The translations under genes and the position numbers were made by a program. Below, in pieces: positions 13,801-26,385 of a stretch of DNA of 64,000 nucleotides; the first letter of the stretch is position 1, and the number at the start of each line of letters is the position of its first letter. Under the pieces are notes generated by a model. That model did not search any database, was not told where the DNA came from, and saw only the letters and a program-made list of their open reading frames with translations. This DNA is from Ptiloglossa arizonensis (Eukaryota > Arthropoda > Insecta > Hymenoptera > Colletidae), in the NCBI RefSeq assembly GCF_051014685.1, contig NC_135056.1, forward strand, positions 7,564,001 through 7,628,000. Reading direction: 5' to 3'.

Positions 13801-16800
13801 ATTGTAATCGATTGTTTCTCCTCGAAGGTGGAAGAACGCACGATATCGATTTTGTATTCCTGGTTTAATGTATTACAGGTTATTGTATTATTTATTTACT
13901 GGAAAATAAATTCGAGAAATCGTGTAACAAGTAATATAGCATCGTCATATTCGTAAAATAAAGGATGCGTGACGTGATAAAATCGGGTCGTACCTCTCTT
14001 AAGCGTCGAGAGAACAATTTTTTAAGTGTTTAACTTTCTATGATATTACTTCTTTCGCAAGAGCAACGATGCACCTGCAAAGTGCAAACACGTTACGTTC
14101 TGAAACGGAATTGCACGTTTTTTTTTTATAGGTATTATAAATTGATTCTCGGCTTTATTCGAAATTATGGAAAACGCTCTGGAAATTAATATTTTACGAA
14201 AATATTCGAACGAAAAACGTATTGGAACGGTCCAGAATATTAACAGGGTGATCGTCGAATGTTAAAAAAGAACGTGGATCGTTTAAATATCTTCCTAAAT
14301 AAACGATATACGCAATTGAACATTTTCGAATATCTTGTAAAGTAGTTTATAAATTTGTTAAAACTTCTTACAACCACGCTGTACAGGGTGGACCGTAAAA
14401 TGTGTTACGTAAAATGTTTACTCGGAAGTTACAGCGGTGCCTCGCTAAATGTCGCGGTTTCAGCCTCGTTAACAATCACGTAGGTATCCCTATTACTGAA
14501 CTGTATCTCACGCGATCTCACTGTTCTTTACCCTTTCGCTGTATCTCATTCATTGTCATTGTTTCGGGACCGAGTCAGTTTGCATTAGAAATAGTGCTAA
14601 AATTTGTTATTTTACTATTTTATACAAGACCGACTTGCCACTAGATCCGATCACTTTTGAAATAACATCATTTGAGATATTATTTCAATTAACTTATCTT
14701 ATTTCGTGGTTACTTCATTTCTTTAAATAGAATTACGTTATCTTGTATTGTAAACTATCTCTGAAAATAATTACTTTGTATTCGAAATAATGAAATATTC
14801 TTGGAAATAATCGATGTGTCCCAAAAATGTAACGTTCCAAATTTTTTAATTTCTTTACACTATTCAAACGATCAACTGATTATAAATAAAAGAATTAGTA
14901 TAACAAAAATGATACCTTACTTTTAATGAAACATTTATCGATTTAAGAACGAGAACAACGGAAAGGGGTGGATGATGTAGAGTTATGAAAAAAATAAAGC
15001 AAATATTTATAATACAGCTTATCTATAAATACGTGCCGCTTAAAATAATTATTAAACGATAAATATTTTTTCAGCGAATAATATTTTTCGTTATATTTTC
15101 TGAACAGCACGAAAAGTATTTCGAGTAATGTTACACTTCTTCAAAGAACGTTCCAAAAATAATTTACAATATCTTATACGACATGTTTTAATCAACATGA
15201 TATAAATATACTTCCTGTATAACTTACATTAATTTGAAACATAACGGCGAATTAATAACGATAGAAACTTGCTATATATTTTTAACACCGACACTATTAA
15301 TTAATTCCTTCGCGCGAGTGTAAAAATTACGAACAATCCGACTACACTTGAAAGAACTTTAAAATACTAACTGCATGCACAAGGTTTACAAATGAAACTG
15401 TTTTATCGCGACTAAATTGTCAGGGAACACCAGCTACGTAAATCGTATATCATTTGTTGATGAAACCCAACACTGATATGACTAATCGCACATCGAAAAA
15501 ATATTACACTGTACAGCAAGTATAAATTAATATTTATACAGCATCATTTCGTCGTGGAACAAACGAAGCTGTAATTATTATCTCGATAAAATAGTTAATT
15601 AAATAAAAAATCAAATGAACAATAATTTTTATCTTTTACTCGTAGAAAATCTATCATAAGAAAATCACTTCTGAAACTCCATAAATTTGCAAGAAATATT
15701 CGTTTCGGTGTATTTAATGTATTTCGAAGCCTTTGAAATATTATTCTTTGCACTAATATAATTTAAAAAGTCTCGACTGTACTCGACGTAATCTTCGTTG
15801 CAAACAAATTGGTGTATAGAAAAATTCATTTTCGAAGAAGAAATTCAATGTTCGACACCTCGACTTCGCGCGTTGCTATTATGCATTTATCTGCATGCGT
15901 GCAAGCTACAAAATGCAATTTCACCTTTACCTATGTAACGAGAACCTTTAATTTTCAAGTGCATTGATTAAAGCTGTTTCACTTTCTCTGCAAAAAAAAA
16001 GTATTAGAAAAGCGAAGAAAATCTCTCTCAATTTGTTTGAAAAATACTTTAACATCAAGTGTGCAACACTCGTGTCTTTCACTCTACGTACTTACATATT
16101 TGTACTCCCTCACGTGTACATACTTCTGTACTCTTAATCATGTTTGTAAACACTTTCATAGCGTTTGTAAGCATCGACTGATCGCTCTTCTCTTCTTCGC
16201 GAATTAATTTCTCATTATTTATATCTATACCGGTCCACCCTCTCGAATCATTAATTTAACGTGGTAAATTTGTCATTTCTGACGTCACGGTTACAAATTT
16301 CTATTCTCCCTTTCGAAGAACTAAACATGTGTCATACATTTAACTAAAATTGATAAAAAATGAAATTAAATGTTCGACTCGTAAAAATATTTGACACATT
16401 CGAAAGATAAAGTGTCCTTTCCATGTACAGAGTGTCCCACAATGAGCGATGCGATCGAGAAGGTGATGGAAAAGTAAATAAAAAATGCGGATGTGTATTT
16501 ATTTCCTCGTTTTCGAGGAAATAAAATTTGAATGTTCGTAGAATACACGTGGACCTAAGCTTCGAGGTAAGAAACATTTATGAACATTGATAGCGTTTGA
16601 ATTCGGTTTACAAATGTTCACAAACGTACAAATCCCCTTTACAATTGTATCGTTCATTGTGAGACACCCTGTATTGGGAAACGAATCTACAACAATTTTA
16701 ATCTATTCTCTTAATAAATTCTATTCCACGTTTTTTGACTGATTTCCATATCATCGCTTTCTCGAGTGCACCGCTAATTACGGCACATCCTGTATACACG

Positions 16801-18075
16801 AGTTATACAACCAGTAGTGTACGAAGTGAAACAATTCGGACACATCCCTGCATCATAGTATGAAAAACTGAAGTGAGTTTAAAAAATGCGCGATGTTACA
16901 GAACTGTTTCGATTTACAACAAAAACACCATGAAAATATCGATAAAATGATGAAAATAATTTCCGTAAATTTTAATATATCTTTGATGTTTGCACGTATT
17001 ATTTTTATAACATTTGTACTTTGATCGGTGCGTTCTTATAAACAAGTTTAATTAATCTTATGTACTTGTGTACTTATGTACTTTGATAAAACTATTGAAT
17101 GAAATACTGCATAGATTAATGCACTAGAACTTGTAGGGCCCTGCTTAAAAAGGTATGTACAATTGCATTTTGTACCTACGTGCATGCATAGAAATGCATA
17201 ATAATGACACGAAAAATTGGAAGATCTAAAAACATTTAATTTTTTCTTACACTTTCTTCTTTATACGAAACTATTTTAACGATAAACTCGATCTATTTGT
17301 GTGAGACACCCTGTATTGTAAGTATAAAAATTTCAATTTTGTTAGACGCAATTTGTGATATGTATAACAAATATGCATGCATTACGTAACACATGTGTAT
17401 ATTTAGTAATTCATAATATACACGTCTCTGTAAACACCAATCTGGATCACACGTTTATTCGTACAAATTAAATGGATGAGAAAAATGAAATGCAGTAAAC
17501 GGAAAAAGAAATCAAATACGAGTAGCGCCATCCTTGTTCGAACGAAGCGAACACATTTTCTGTTCTGTAGATAAGGACAGAAGGCATATCTCTGTCTCGC
17601 TCTCTCATTCTACGCAACACGAGTCTTGTGACGATGTTTTCGCTGTATTATTTTTCCTACGATATTTATCGTCTTAAACGAAATACATGTCAACACGTTT
17701 ACAGGACTACAGCATTGTTGTGACGAATATTTTATTCAGAAAATGAAGCACAACCGGATTTGATATTAGTGAAAGTACCGATGTCAAGGAAAGGGAGCAG
17801 AAATTGAGATTCTGGATACGTAATATCAGACACGCGTATTCGAAACTTTTGTGACAGTAACGAAAACTAATTATCGCGCGACGACTATTAAAATTTCAGT
17901 AGAAATTTATAAAATAACGTACCGTGCGATGTAGCGCGCTGAATTCACTGTATCTTCTCTCGATGAAGTATCGAGTACCACTTTCTGACTCCAATACTTC
18001 AACACAGTAAACATAATAGGGCTTGCCGTGTGACACATCGGCCAAACGGTATCTGCTGATGAGAACTTGATACAT
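10881..18075 (-). CDS. SNX24: Sorting nexin-24-like PX-domain protein
   Basis: Three coding exons, complement(17923..18075, 13033..13226, 10881..11043), encode 169 residues, the same length as human SNX24. All junctions are GT-AG and the phases agree (0, then 2). The PX domain fills roughly residues 1-110: it has the RRYSEF motif at about residues 39-44, whose arginine binds phosphoinositide in this family, and a PKVLEQRR segment near residues 67-74. The C-terminal exon carries HHPVLTFNYDPYV and LPDIVINGVLLGTY, which match the conserved SNX22/24 tail. PX proteins of this type bind PI3P on endosomes; the cellular role here is inferred. The start chosen is the ATG of MYQVLISRY; an in-frame upstream extension lacks ATG. 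Introns are about 4.7 and 2.0 kb and hold repeats. It lies head to head with the ferredoxin gene. Confidence 0.92.
12115..12728. repeat. 89-bp satellite-like tandem array, about 7 copies
   Basis: The segment CCTCGAATTAGAATATA starts at 12131, 12220, 12309, 12398, 12487, 12576 and 12665, an exact 89-bp period. Copies differ at only a few positions. Each full unit contains two CACGTG palindromes, one in TTTTCACGTGTAATTT and one in GCACGTGTAAC; the first copy lacks the former (CACGAG). The array sits in the second intron of the SNX24-like gene. Confidence 0.97.
13320..13878. repeat. About 190-bp tandem repeat, about 3 copies
   Basis: The segment GTAACCACAATTGTGG starts at 13384, 13579 and 13769 (spacing 195 and 190). 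Each copy continues with AACACATCGGTGTGCAATTG, a CTCCTCGAAG segment and a TTCCTGGTTTAA segment. The core CCACAATTGTGG is a perfect 12-bp palindrome. The array lies in the first intron of the SNX24-like gene, about 100 bp upstream (in gene sense) of its second exon. Confidence 0.93.
16426..16673. mobile_element. Small non-autonomous element with about 30-bp terminal inverted repeats
   Basis: The left end begins TACAGAGTGTCCCACAATGA and the right end, read inverted, begins TACAGGGTGTCTCACAATGA. The match continues for about 30 bp with a few mismatches. TA at both outer ends could be the target-site duplication. The 248-bp body has no transposase frame. A related solitary end (GTGAGACACCCTGTA) occurs at 17301-17315. 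This fits a MITE; the superfamily cannot be fixed from this alone. Confidence 0.7.
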
Positions 18076-18624
18076 TGCATCGCAAGCAATTTTCTGGGAT
18101 CTTGAAACACGCACGATAAATCGAAATCACAATGCTAGAGTCACACTACACCAAAAACTACAACGTTTCGATTGCTCCACTTGCAATGTATACTGGCGCC
18201 TATCAACCAGTCAATGATCTGTGTGTTTGTTCATATGCAATTGAATTGCCAAATACACCACTACAAAAAAGCCACAAAAAGTACTACCAACTGTTTAATA
18301 CTATCTTCCTCTATACGTGTAAACATTTTCAAAAATTCCAAGTTTCTTTAATGATTTAACGAATTAAAATTCACTAACTCGTATTAACTGATCTGTTTTG
18401 ATTGATCTGTCGATGTGAATCAACCAAATTAAAAAAAAAAACTAGTTTCTTTGATATTAGGTACTAGTTACTATTCGTATAATATCGTTCAGCGCACATC
18501 ATCTTTAATATATTGAGTTTCTAGTCTTCGTTTTCTACGTTCAGTGGTATAAAATTAGATTTGTTCAATGTGTACGTATTATGATAAACTGGAATAAGAA
18601 TTGAAGTCAAAGAGACAATAAAAG
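18076..18624. promoter_or_regulatory. Shared upstream region of SNX24-like and FDX2-like genes
   Basis: Only 549 bp separate the two divergent start codons, so this stretch must hold both 5' UTRs and probably one bidirectional promoter. No convincing TATA box is seen, as expected for housekeeping genes. An open frame on the plus strand (18132-18359) shows no homology that I recognise. Confidence 0.6.
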
Positions 18625-19473
<849 letters not shown>

Positions 19474-22400
19474 TACATTTTTTATCTTATAAATAAGTTA
19501 ATATGTACATATTTTGTTTATAAAGTTAACAAAATACATGTATTGTATCATATATATCATATTAATTGAACTTTATTATGCCTACTTTAATGTTTTTAAT
19601 AAACTTTAATACTTTAATGTATTTCATATAATTTTTAGAGCAACAAATTTGGTTCATATGACATTTTGTCATGGTACAATATATTTATTTCTTATACATT
19701 TGGATTATGATACATATCTTTAATTACAATGATACAAGATTTAAACATTTATGATATAATGAATCTGTGAATTAAAATCGTACTCATTAACCTTGCAGCA
19801 TTTACATTATCAGTGAAAATACCCTACAAGTTGTTTGTTAACTGTTCATGTTTGAGTACTGCCAATATTGTGGTACACATTTTCCACTTCTGGCAGGCAC
19901 CTTTATACATTTTCTCAGTTTGACTATTTTCACAATAGCTTTGTGTAAACATATTTTTTAAATGTGCATACGTTTTCACGGTCACCAGTTCGTATACACG
20001 TATGCAAACTTGCACGTTTATTTATACATATACATCTGTTTCTGTCTCGATAATTATTATCACCAAAATTGTCATAATTATTATCGTACAAACTACATTT
20101 ATTTATTTTTTCTGTTCATTATTGATCACTATAATTATAGACACGTTATAACATCTCAGATCAATCACATCCTACACTCATACTTCGTAATTAAAAGAAT
20201 TTAAATAGAAGTGCATACATTCGTTCAATCATACTATGTCGTACAAAACTACACCTGTGAAGATGATTACATGTGTATTTCTCATTTGGTATGAGTCATC
20301 ACAACAGACTTATTGAAAAATTAACTTTTGTACTTATTTGTAACTAAGAAAAAATCATGATATTTAATCAAATATCATTCAAAAAGAAACTGTATACATT
20401 AAAACTAACAGTGGAATACTTTGAATCGATAAAGATAGATGATTTATTTAATATTGAAATTAAACTATTAATTTCTATGGCAGTAAACAAGTTAATATTT
20501 ACATAGTCGAACAATTTTTAAATAAAATTTTTTTAAATTCTGTGAATTTAGAGTTTTCTTTATAGAATTTTTTGTAAAAATATCTCCTGATTAACATCAG
20601 GTATTGGACTGTACATTATATGTATAGGGAGCCCAATTATATCATTTTTGCAAAGTATCACCCTAAGCTCATTCAGTGAAAGTGCAAATGTAATTATTAT
20701 CCAAATGAAATTCTGATTAATATTGTTTTATTGAGGACAATGTTATTACTCAATATGTCTCATATTTCCATTAAATATACTAACATTTATAATTTAATTT
20801 AATCAAATACACTGCATTTTTTATAATATAATCAAAATTGCATATGAAAACTGAAGTTTTATTGAATTAATTAGAGGAAAAAATATTTATCTGTGTGAAA
20901 AATAAACACAGCTGTAAAAATATCATTATTTTCACACTGTTCTCCTAATACAGAATAATATGGAATATTTGTGTATACATACATACTTTACTACCAGTTG
21001 AATATATAAATTGTAAAAAAAGAATATGGCATTGGATATATTAATATTTATCTGTAGAAACCATTGCATTTTTATTGTTTGTGTAAATTTTATAGAGTAT
21101 TATTTATCATTTATTTGCAAATTAAAACGAACAAATATAATTATATGTATTAAAATTCTAAAAAACAAAACTCTCTTAACATCATTTCATTTCAATTATC
21201 TATATATGAATAAAAAAAGTTATTGAGCTTAGGGGATATGTATTACAAATATTATTAAGTATGTTCATGAAGTAACTAACTCAGAAAACCAAATATAAAA
21301 TCGAATATGCTAACACAGTTTAAAGCATTTAACTATGTCACATAAATTTATGAAATGATAATTATAAAAAAGGATCTAAAAACATTATCCTAAATTGAAT
21401 AAAAAGAAAATTAAATATTTTCTCCATTATACGTGAAATATGCTAAACATTTTTTAAGGAAATTACATCCCTTATAGAAATTTGACATAAAAAAATGAAC
21501 TAAAAATACATTCCTATTATTGGACTAGAAACATAAGACATAACAAAACTTATTGAACAATAATATTGATTTGTTGTCTTCCACCATATTTATATACGTT
21601 TTATATAAATATTCCATACTTCTTTTTCTAATAATTAAATGTTTGCAGGAAGATTGGAGGATCAGTGAATCAAGCCATTTAGTAATGAATTTATATTGCT
21701 ATATCAAAGCTGCATCTGACTGTATTCTCTATTTATTATAAATTGTATTTTAAAAATAATGTAAAAATTTTCTACCACATTTACAACATGGTCATCTATC
21801 ATGTCATATTAAAGAATTTGATTAAAAATTGTAATTAAATCTCTTGCATTAATATTTGTGGTCAGATACACTGAACAAAAAAAATAGCTATACTCTTATA
21901 ATACACTTAATTGGTCATAGCCTTTTAATAAATTCAGAATTAATTTTTTTCAATTAAAATTTAAATATAAAATTCAGATCCTTTGAGTGCATAAAATTCT
22001 AAAAAACCATGCACTATGGTTTGTAAAGCTGATAATAAAGAATGTACAATAAGATCAATAATAAGCAGAATTATTGCTAAAAACCAACTGCATTCCTCTT
22101 TCAAAAGCATCTTAATTTTCTAAACATTCAAATAGTGTGCATATCATTCAATTATTATAGAATACATAGAATAAAATGAGCTATCTATTAATTATTAGTA
22201 AACTTAGAAAAATAATTAAGAATACACATTAATGTAAATTAGAATTTTCTTAATAATACTAAATATATATGTTACAAGTCTATAATACATTATACAATAG
22301 AGATTTCGATTTGTAAACAATCCACAGCATTCTATAAAAAGCAAAAAATCAAGTATGGATAAGTTTTCCTTCAATGTGGGTACATGTTTACAATAGTGTA

Positions 22401-23734
22401 AAACTCATTTTATCATTCAGTTTAAAACTGAAAATATACTTCAATGTGTAATAAGCCTCAAACTAATATATGTATATTATTGAAGTTTCTTAAACTTATC
22501 TTCATTGTGCATGAAGTAACAATAAGATTGATTGTACTGAAAGTACCATGCTAGTAAATACTGATATTATTTAGCATTTAACATTACGCCAACATAGTAG
22601 CATAAGAAATTTCATTTAACAGATAAATGACTATATAAATATTAATGATATTTTAAAAATAGAAAGAGCACAATACAAATGTATCTTAAAAATAAGGTTG
22701 CATTTCAATAATAAAAAAAATGATTTGCTACAAACATTCACTGTCATTCCTGAATGACTGTATATGATTTTTTTGAATAAGACAACACAATTCTCAACAT
22801 TAATTTTGATACTTATTTGTGAAAGTGCAACTAGCTTTTCCAACCAGTTTTGCTAATTATTGAAATTAATTAAAATCCTTTATCCTTGTTTGTCAAATAC
22901 CTAGGACTTAAAAGATAAACATACATTTTGTATATAATTTGTAACTGAAACAAATTCAACTCAATTTTTTCTAGAAAAATTATATAAAAAAGTACAGAAC
23001 AAGTATTGTCGACATTGGGTTGGAATATAAAGATATAAATAATTTCATCAAAAAAATGAAAAAAGAAAAAAACAAATAATACATTTTATAGTGACAAAAC
23101 TTGATCACTTTAAATTGTACGAAAAAATGCACAAGAAAGATTAACAAAAAATACCTTCAATTTACATATATGAAAATCAAAAGTTCTATAATAGTATAGT
23201 AAACCGTTACTTTTATTCAAAAGAGTTTCACATAAGGCAAAAATTAGCTTCCAAACTGGGAATAAAATGTTTTGCATGTCTCATTTCTTCACTGAATTCT
23301 CAGTGTGCACCATATATCACAAATAGTTGGTCAGTCCAGATACTGTTGTTATGGACCAATCACTCGAAATGTACTAAATGAAGTCTCAAATTGTTTAATG
23401 TACAGATGTGACTAAATAATGCATTTTGCTAATAAAATATACAAAATGTATGGAATATACATGGTATTAGGTGACTAAATGCGGTAATTTGTGCTCGTAT
23501 TTTTTTTCGGTCTTTTGTTGTTTTTGTTTTGTTTTTTTTTTTTAACAAATTATTTCAGAGATGACGCTGATGGATAAGTGCATGTACTGGAAGCTGTCTA
23601 CCCCTTTGATACCTCTGACAACGACCCATACTCAAATCATGACACTCATACACATTGGCTACAGCACCACGTGATAAAGAAAAGTTGGCTGATTCGATTG
23701 AATATGGAGCAGAGATATCAAAGGGTTCCTCCAG
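19474..23734. other. AT-rich region between convergent genes, probably UTR sequence
   Basis: About 4.3 kb with no supportable coding exon. It lies between the stop codons of the FDX2-like gene (plus) and Spred (minus), so it must contain both 3' UTRs. AATAAA at 19598-19603 is a plausible polyadenylation signal for the ferredoxin transcript. Many TTTATT (minus-strand AATAAA) sites exist, so the Spred 3' end cannot be placed. A plus-strand open frame at 23578-23802 is antisense to the last Spred exon and was not accepted. Confidence 0.6.
19598..19603 (+). promoter_or_regulatory. Candidate polyadenylation signal of the FDX2-like gene
   Basis: AATAAA 125 bp after the ferredoxin stop codon. Confidence 0.45.
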
Positions 23735-26385
23735 TTATTCCATCGGATGGTGACGTCCTCCACACATTCCACAGGACGTGCCACACCAATGTACAGCTCT
23801 GAGTGGAGGATAAATCCACAAGCAAGGAACGATCAGTGACAATAATGCCAAACCAAACCACCTGCGTCCACATCCTTCTTCTGTGCTACAACTGCACAAT
23901 TTAATGTTTATTTATAATGTATTCTTAATTATCTACTAATAACATTCCCATAAAAAAACAGTAACGATTTAATTATCGGTCAAATACTGAATACATTATA
24001 AATATCAAGAACCTACATTTTGAACTTTCACACAAGTTGAGAAAATAGCTCCAACAAATTAAATAAAGTAATAACAAATCAGTGTGTATATTTTACTCAC
24101 CTGCAAGGATTTTGTGAAAAATCACCTTCTGCATCACTCATACAGTGGTACAACATGCCCTGAGCACACGAGAGACACGAAATTTTTGCAATTCCACGTT
24201 TAATAGGATCAGGAGCATATTCGCAAGATCCTCTAGGATTATGCTGTTCTGTATACAGCTCTTGGCAATGTTTACATCGTAATCGAACATTACGTTTCAT
24301 AGTGTTTTTAGAAGGTTGAGATACTACAATATCTGGCTTCTTCAAAGAACTGCCGGTATTATGTCTATCTAACCGGTCTCCTTTATGATCATCAATAATG
24401 GGATATAAATATTCATGATTAAGCGTTGTGAGCTGCACATAAGGATAGTTATCTGATCCAACATCTGCAGTTGATGCCAAAGGATGTTGAGATGGCGGTA
24501 CTTTTATCGATGATCCAGCAATATAATGGATAGGTTTGTGTGAATCAGGAAGATCTAAACACTGGGAATGATAATTGGCCACTCGAACTATGCCATGAGG
24601 TGTATCCGATGACGGACGTGGTTCCGGTGGTTCCACAGGTAAGTTCAAAGTCTACAAAATGAATTTAATTTTATTTGTATTATTATATGCTATTTATCTG
24701 TATTTGATACATACCATGAAAACATCCTCATCACCAGCATCTAATGTATTACCACAGAATGTTGAATTAGCCAACCCTAAATCAACAAACAAGATTTTAT
24801 TAAACAATTATACAAAAAATTCACAATTCAATGATTCAGTTAATATGTATAAAAAGTCGAACACTCTTACCATTTGCACATTCCATAAAAAATAGCAGCA
24901 AAATGATAAGTAAATTATTGGAACATAGAGTTTATTAAAAATTATTATTTTATGTTATCAGTACTAAATTTAATGAAACTAAAGATACAATTAAAAGAAT
25001 GATCTACCTTCTAATAATTCTTCAACAGCTGTACGAACACCTTTATCAAAAGCTCTTGCATCTGCAGCTGTTTGAAATGTCAGTCCAAATCTTTTCTCGC
25101 CTGTCCTCCAGTGATGAAAAGTAGGCATTACCTTATTATATTCAAAATCTTTTTTAATTGTACAGCTAAGAACAACCTACAAGAAAATAACATTGCATTA
25201 AAATGACTGAATTAACTATAAGATACAATATTAATATTAGTAACAGGTATGCATATTACTGATTGATCGGTGATCCGTTTTCCATAAATAAGATACTCGT
25301 GTCTCTTCTTAGGTGCTCCAGGTGGGGAACTGCTTGAAGACCCATGACTTTGGGAAGTAGCGATAGCTGTAGTTGATACAGAGTGCGTAGAGTTGGTAAT
25401 AGAGGGTATGACAGTCGAAGTAGAAATACCAGATCCATTGGTATTATTAGACTGATGCCCACCTGAAGAAGTAGCTCTTCGTCTAACCGAAACATTTGCT
25501 AAACCACCGCCGCTTAAAGGAACCCAACCACCGGAACTATCGTCCCTTGTCATTACCTGGGCACGAACCCTCACCAGATAGTTACCACTAAAAGTGAAAT
25601 GTCAAAAAGTTAATATTATAAGTTAACAAATGTCAATCTAATATAACATTCTTCATAGTAAAAGATTATTAAATTACTTAAGAAATTATTTAAGGAGATG
25701 ATGCATACTGTTATTTGATGCAAAAATTCATAGTACTTTTTTTATCATAAGAAAAATCAATAAAATATTTTAATATCAGATGAACATTGCATACTTATAT
25801 GTATGTATGTATGCATGTATCAAACGAAACATATAACAAATAAAATTTTATTCACGATTTTACACTTAATAAGAATCTCCCAAATCGACATAGCATCAAA
25901 ATTATGTCAGTGATAGTCTAAAAACGCGCAAGACCAACATGTACGTGAAGCCAAAGAATCCCTGTTATACACAACGAGATAGCAGATGTTACGCGCTGAC
26001 ATCGATTTAATGAATGAACGGTCACCCCTACACGAACACAGTATAACACACCAACACTCCAACCGAAATCATACGTTACATGTGTAAATTTTTACAGACG
26101 CCCAAAGAGCGTGACACATCTCGTAGAGGGAGAGAATTATTTCGGGGGTTGAGGAAAATTCGAAAGATGCGAAACGTGTTGACTAATACTTGTCGAAAAT
26201 GTTGACAGGAGAAGAGGTAAGACAAGGTCAGACAGAACTGTCAGGTACCGCATTACAAACGTGATATCGAAGAGAGTACAGAACTTAAGCCATAGGCACG
26301 GACATTTCAGATTTCGGAACGGAACAATCGCCGGAAAGTACCGCAGGCATTACAGTACTACTTACTCCTCCGACGCCTCTGTCAT
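23735..26385 (-). CDS. Spred: Sprouty-related EVH1-domain protein (Spred)
   Basis: Six exons, complement(26366..26385, 25260..25587, 25008..25176, 24715..24740, 24101..24651, 23735..23885), give 414 residues with consistent phases. Residues 1-172 form an EVH1 domain ([20 protein letters not shown], then [20 protein letters not shown] and [15 protein letters not shown]). A Ser/Thr/Gly/Asn-rich insertion of about 50 residues interrupts it near residues 40-95. The middle is Pro/Ser-rich. Residues about 305-405 are the cysteine-rich SPR domain ([49 protein letters not shown]). Spred proteins dampen Ras-ERK signalling at the membrane, through neurofibromin recruitment in vertebrates; that role is inferred. 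Odd points: the first coding exon is 20 nt and exon 4 is a 26-nt microexon. The 5' UTR lies to the right of 26385. Confidence 0.95.

Noticed and set aside
23578..23802. Plus-strand frame
   Set aside because: It is the antisense of the last Spred exon, whose cysteine-rich translation is clearly the coding one.
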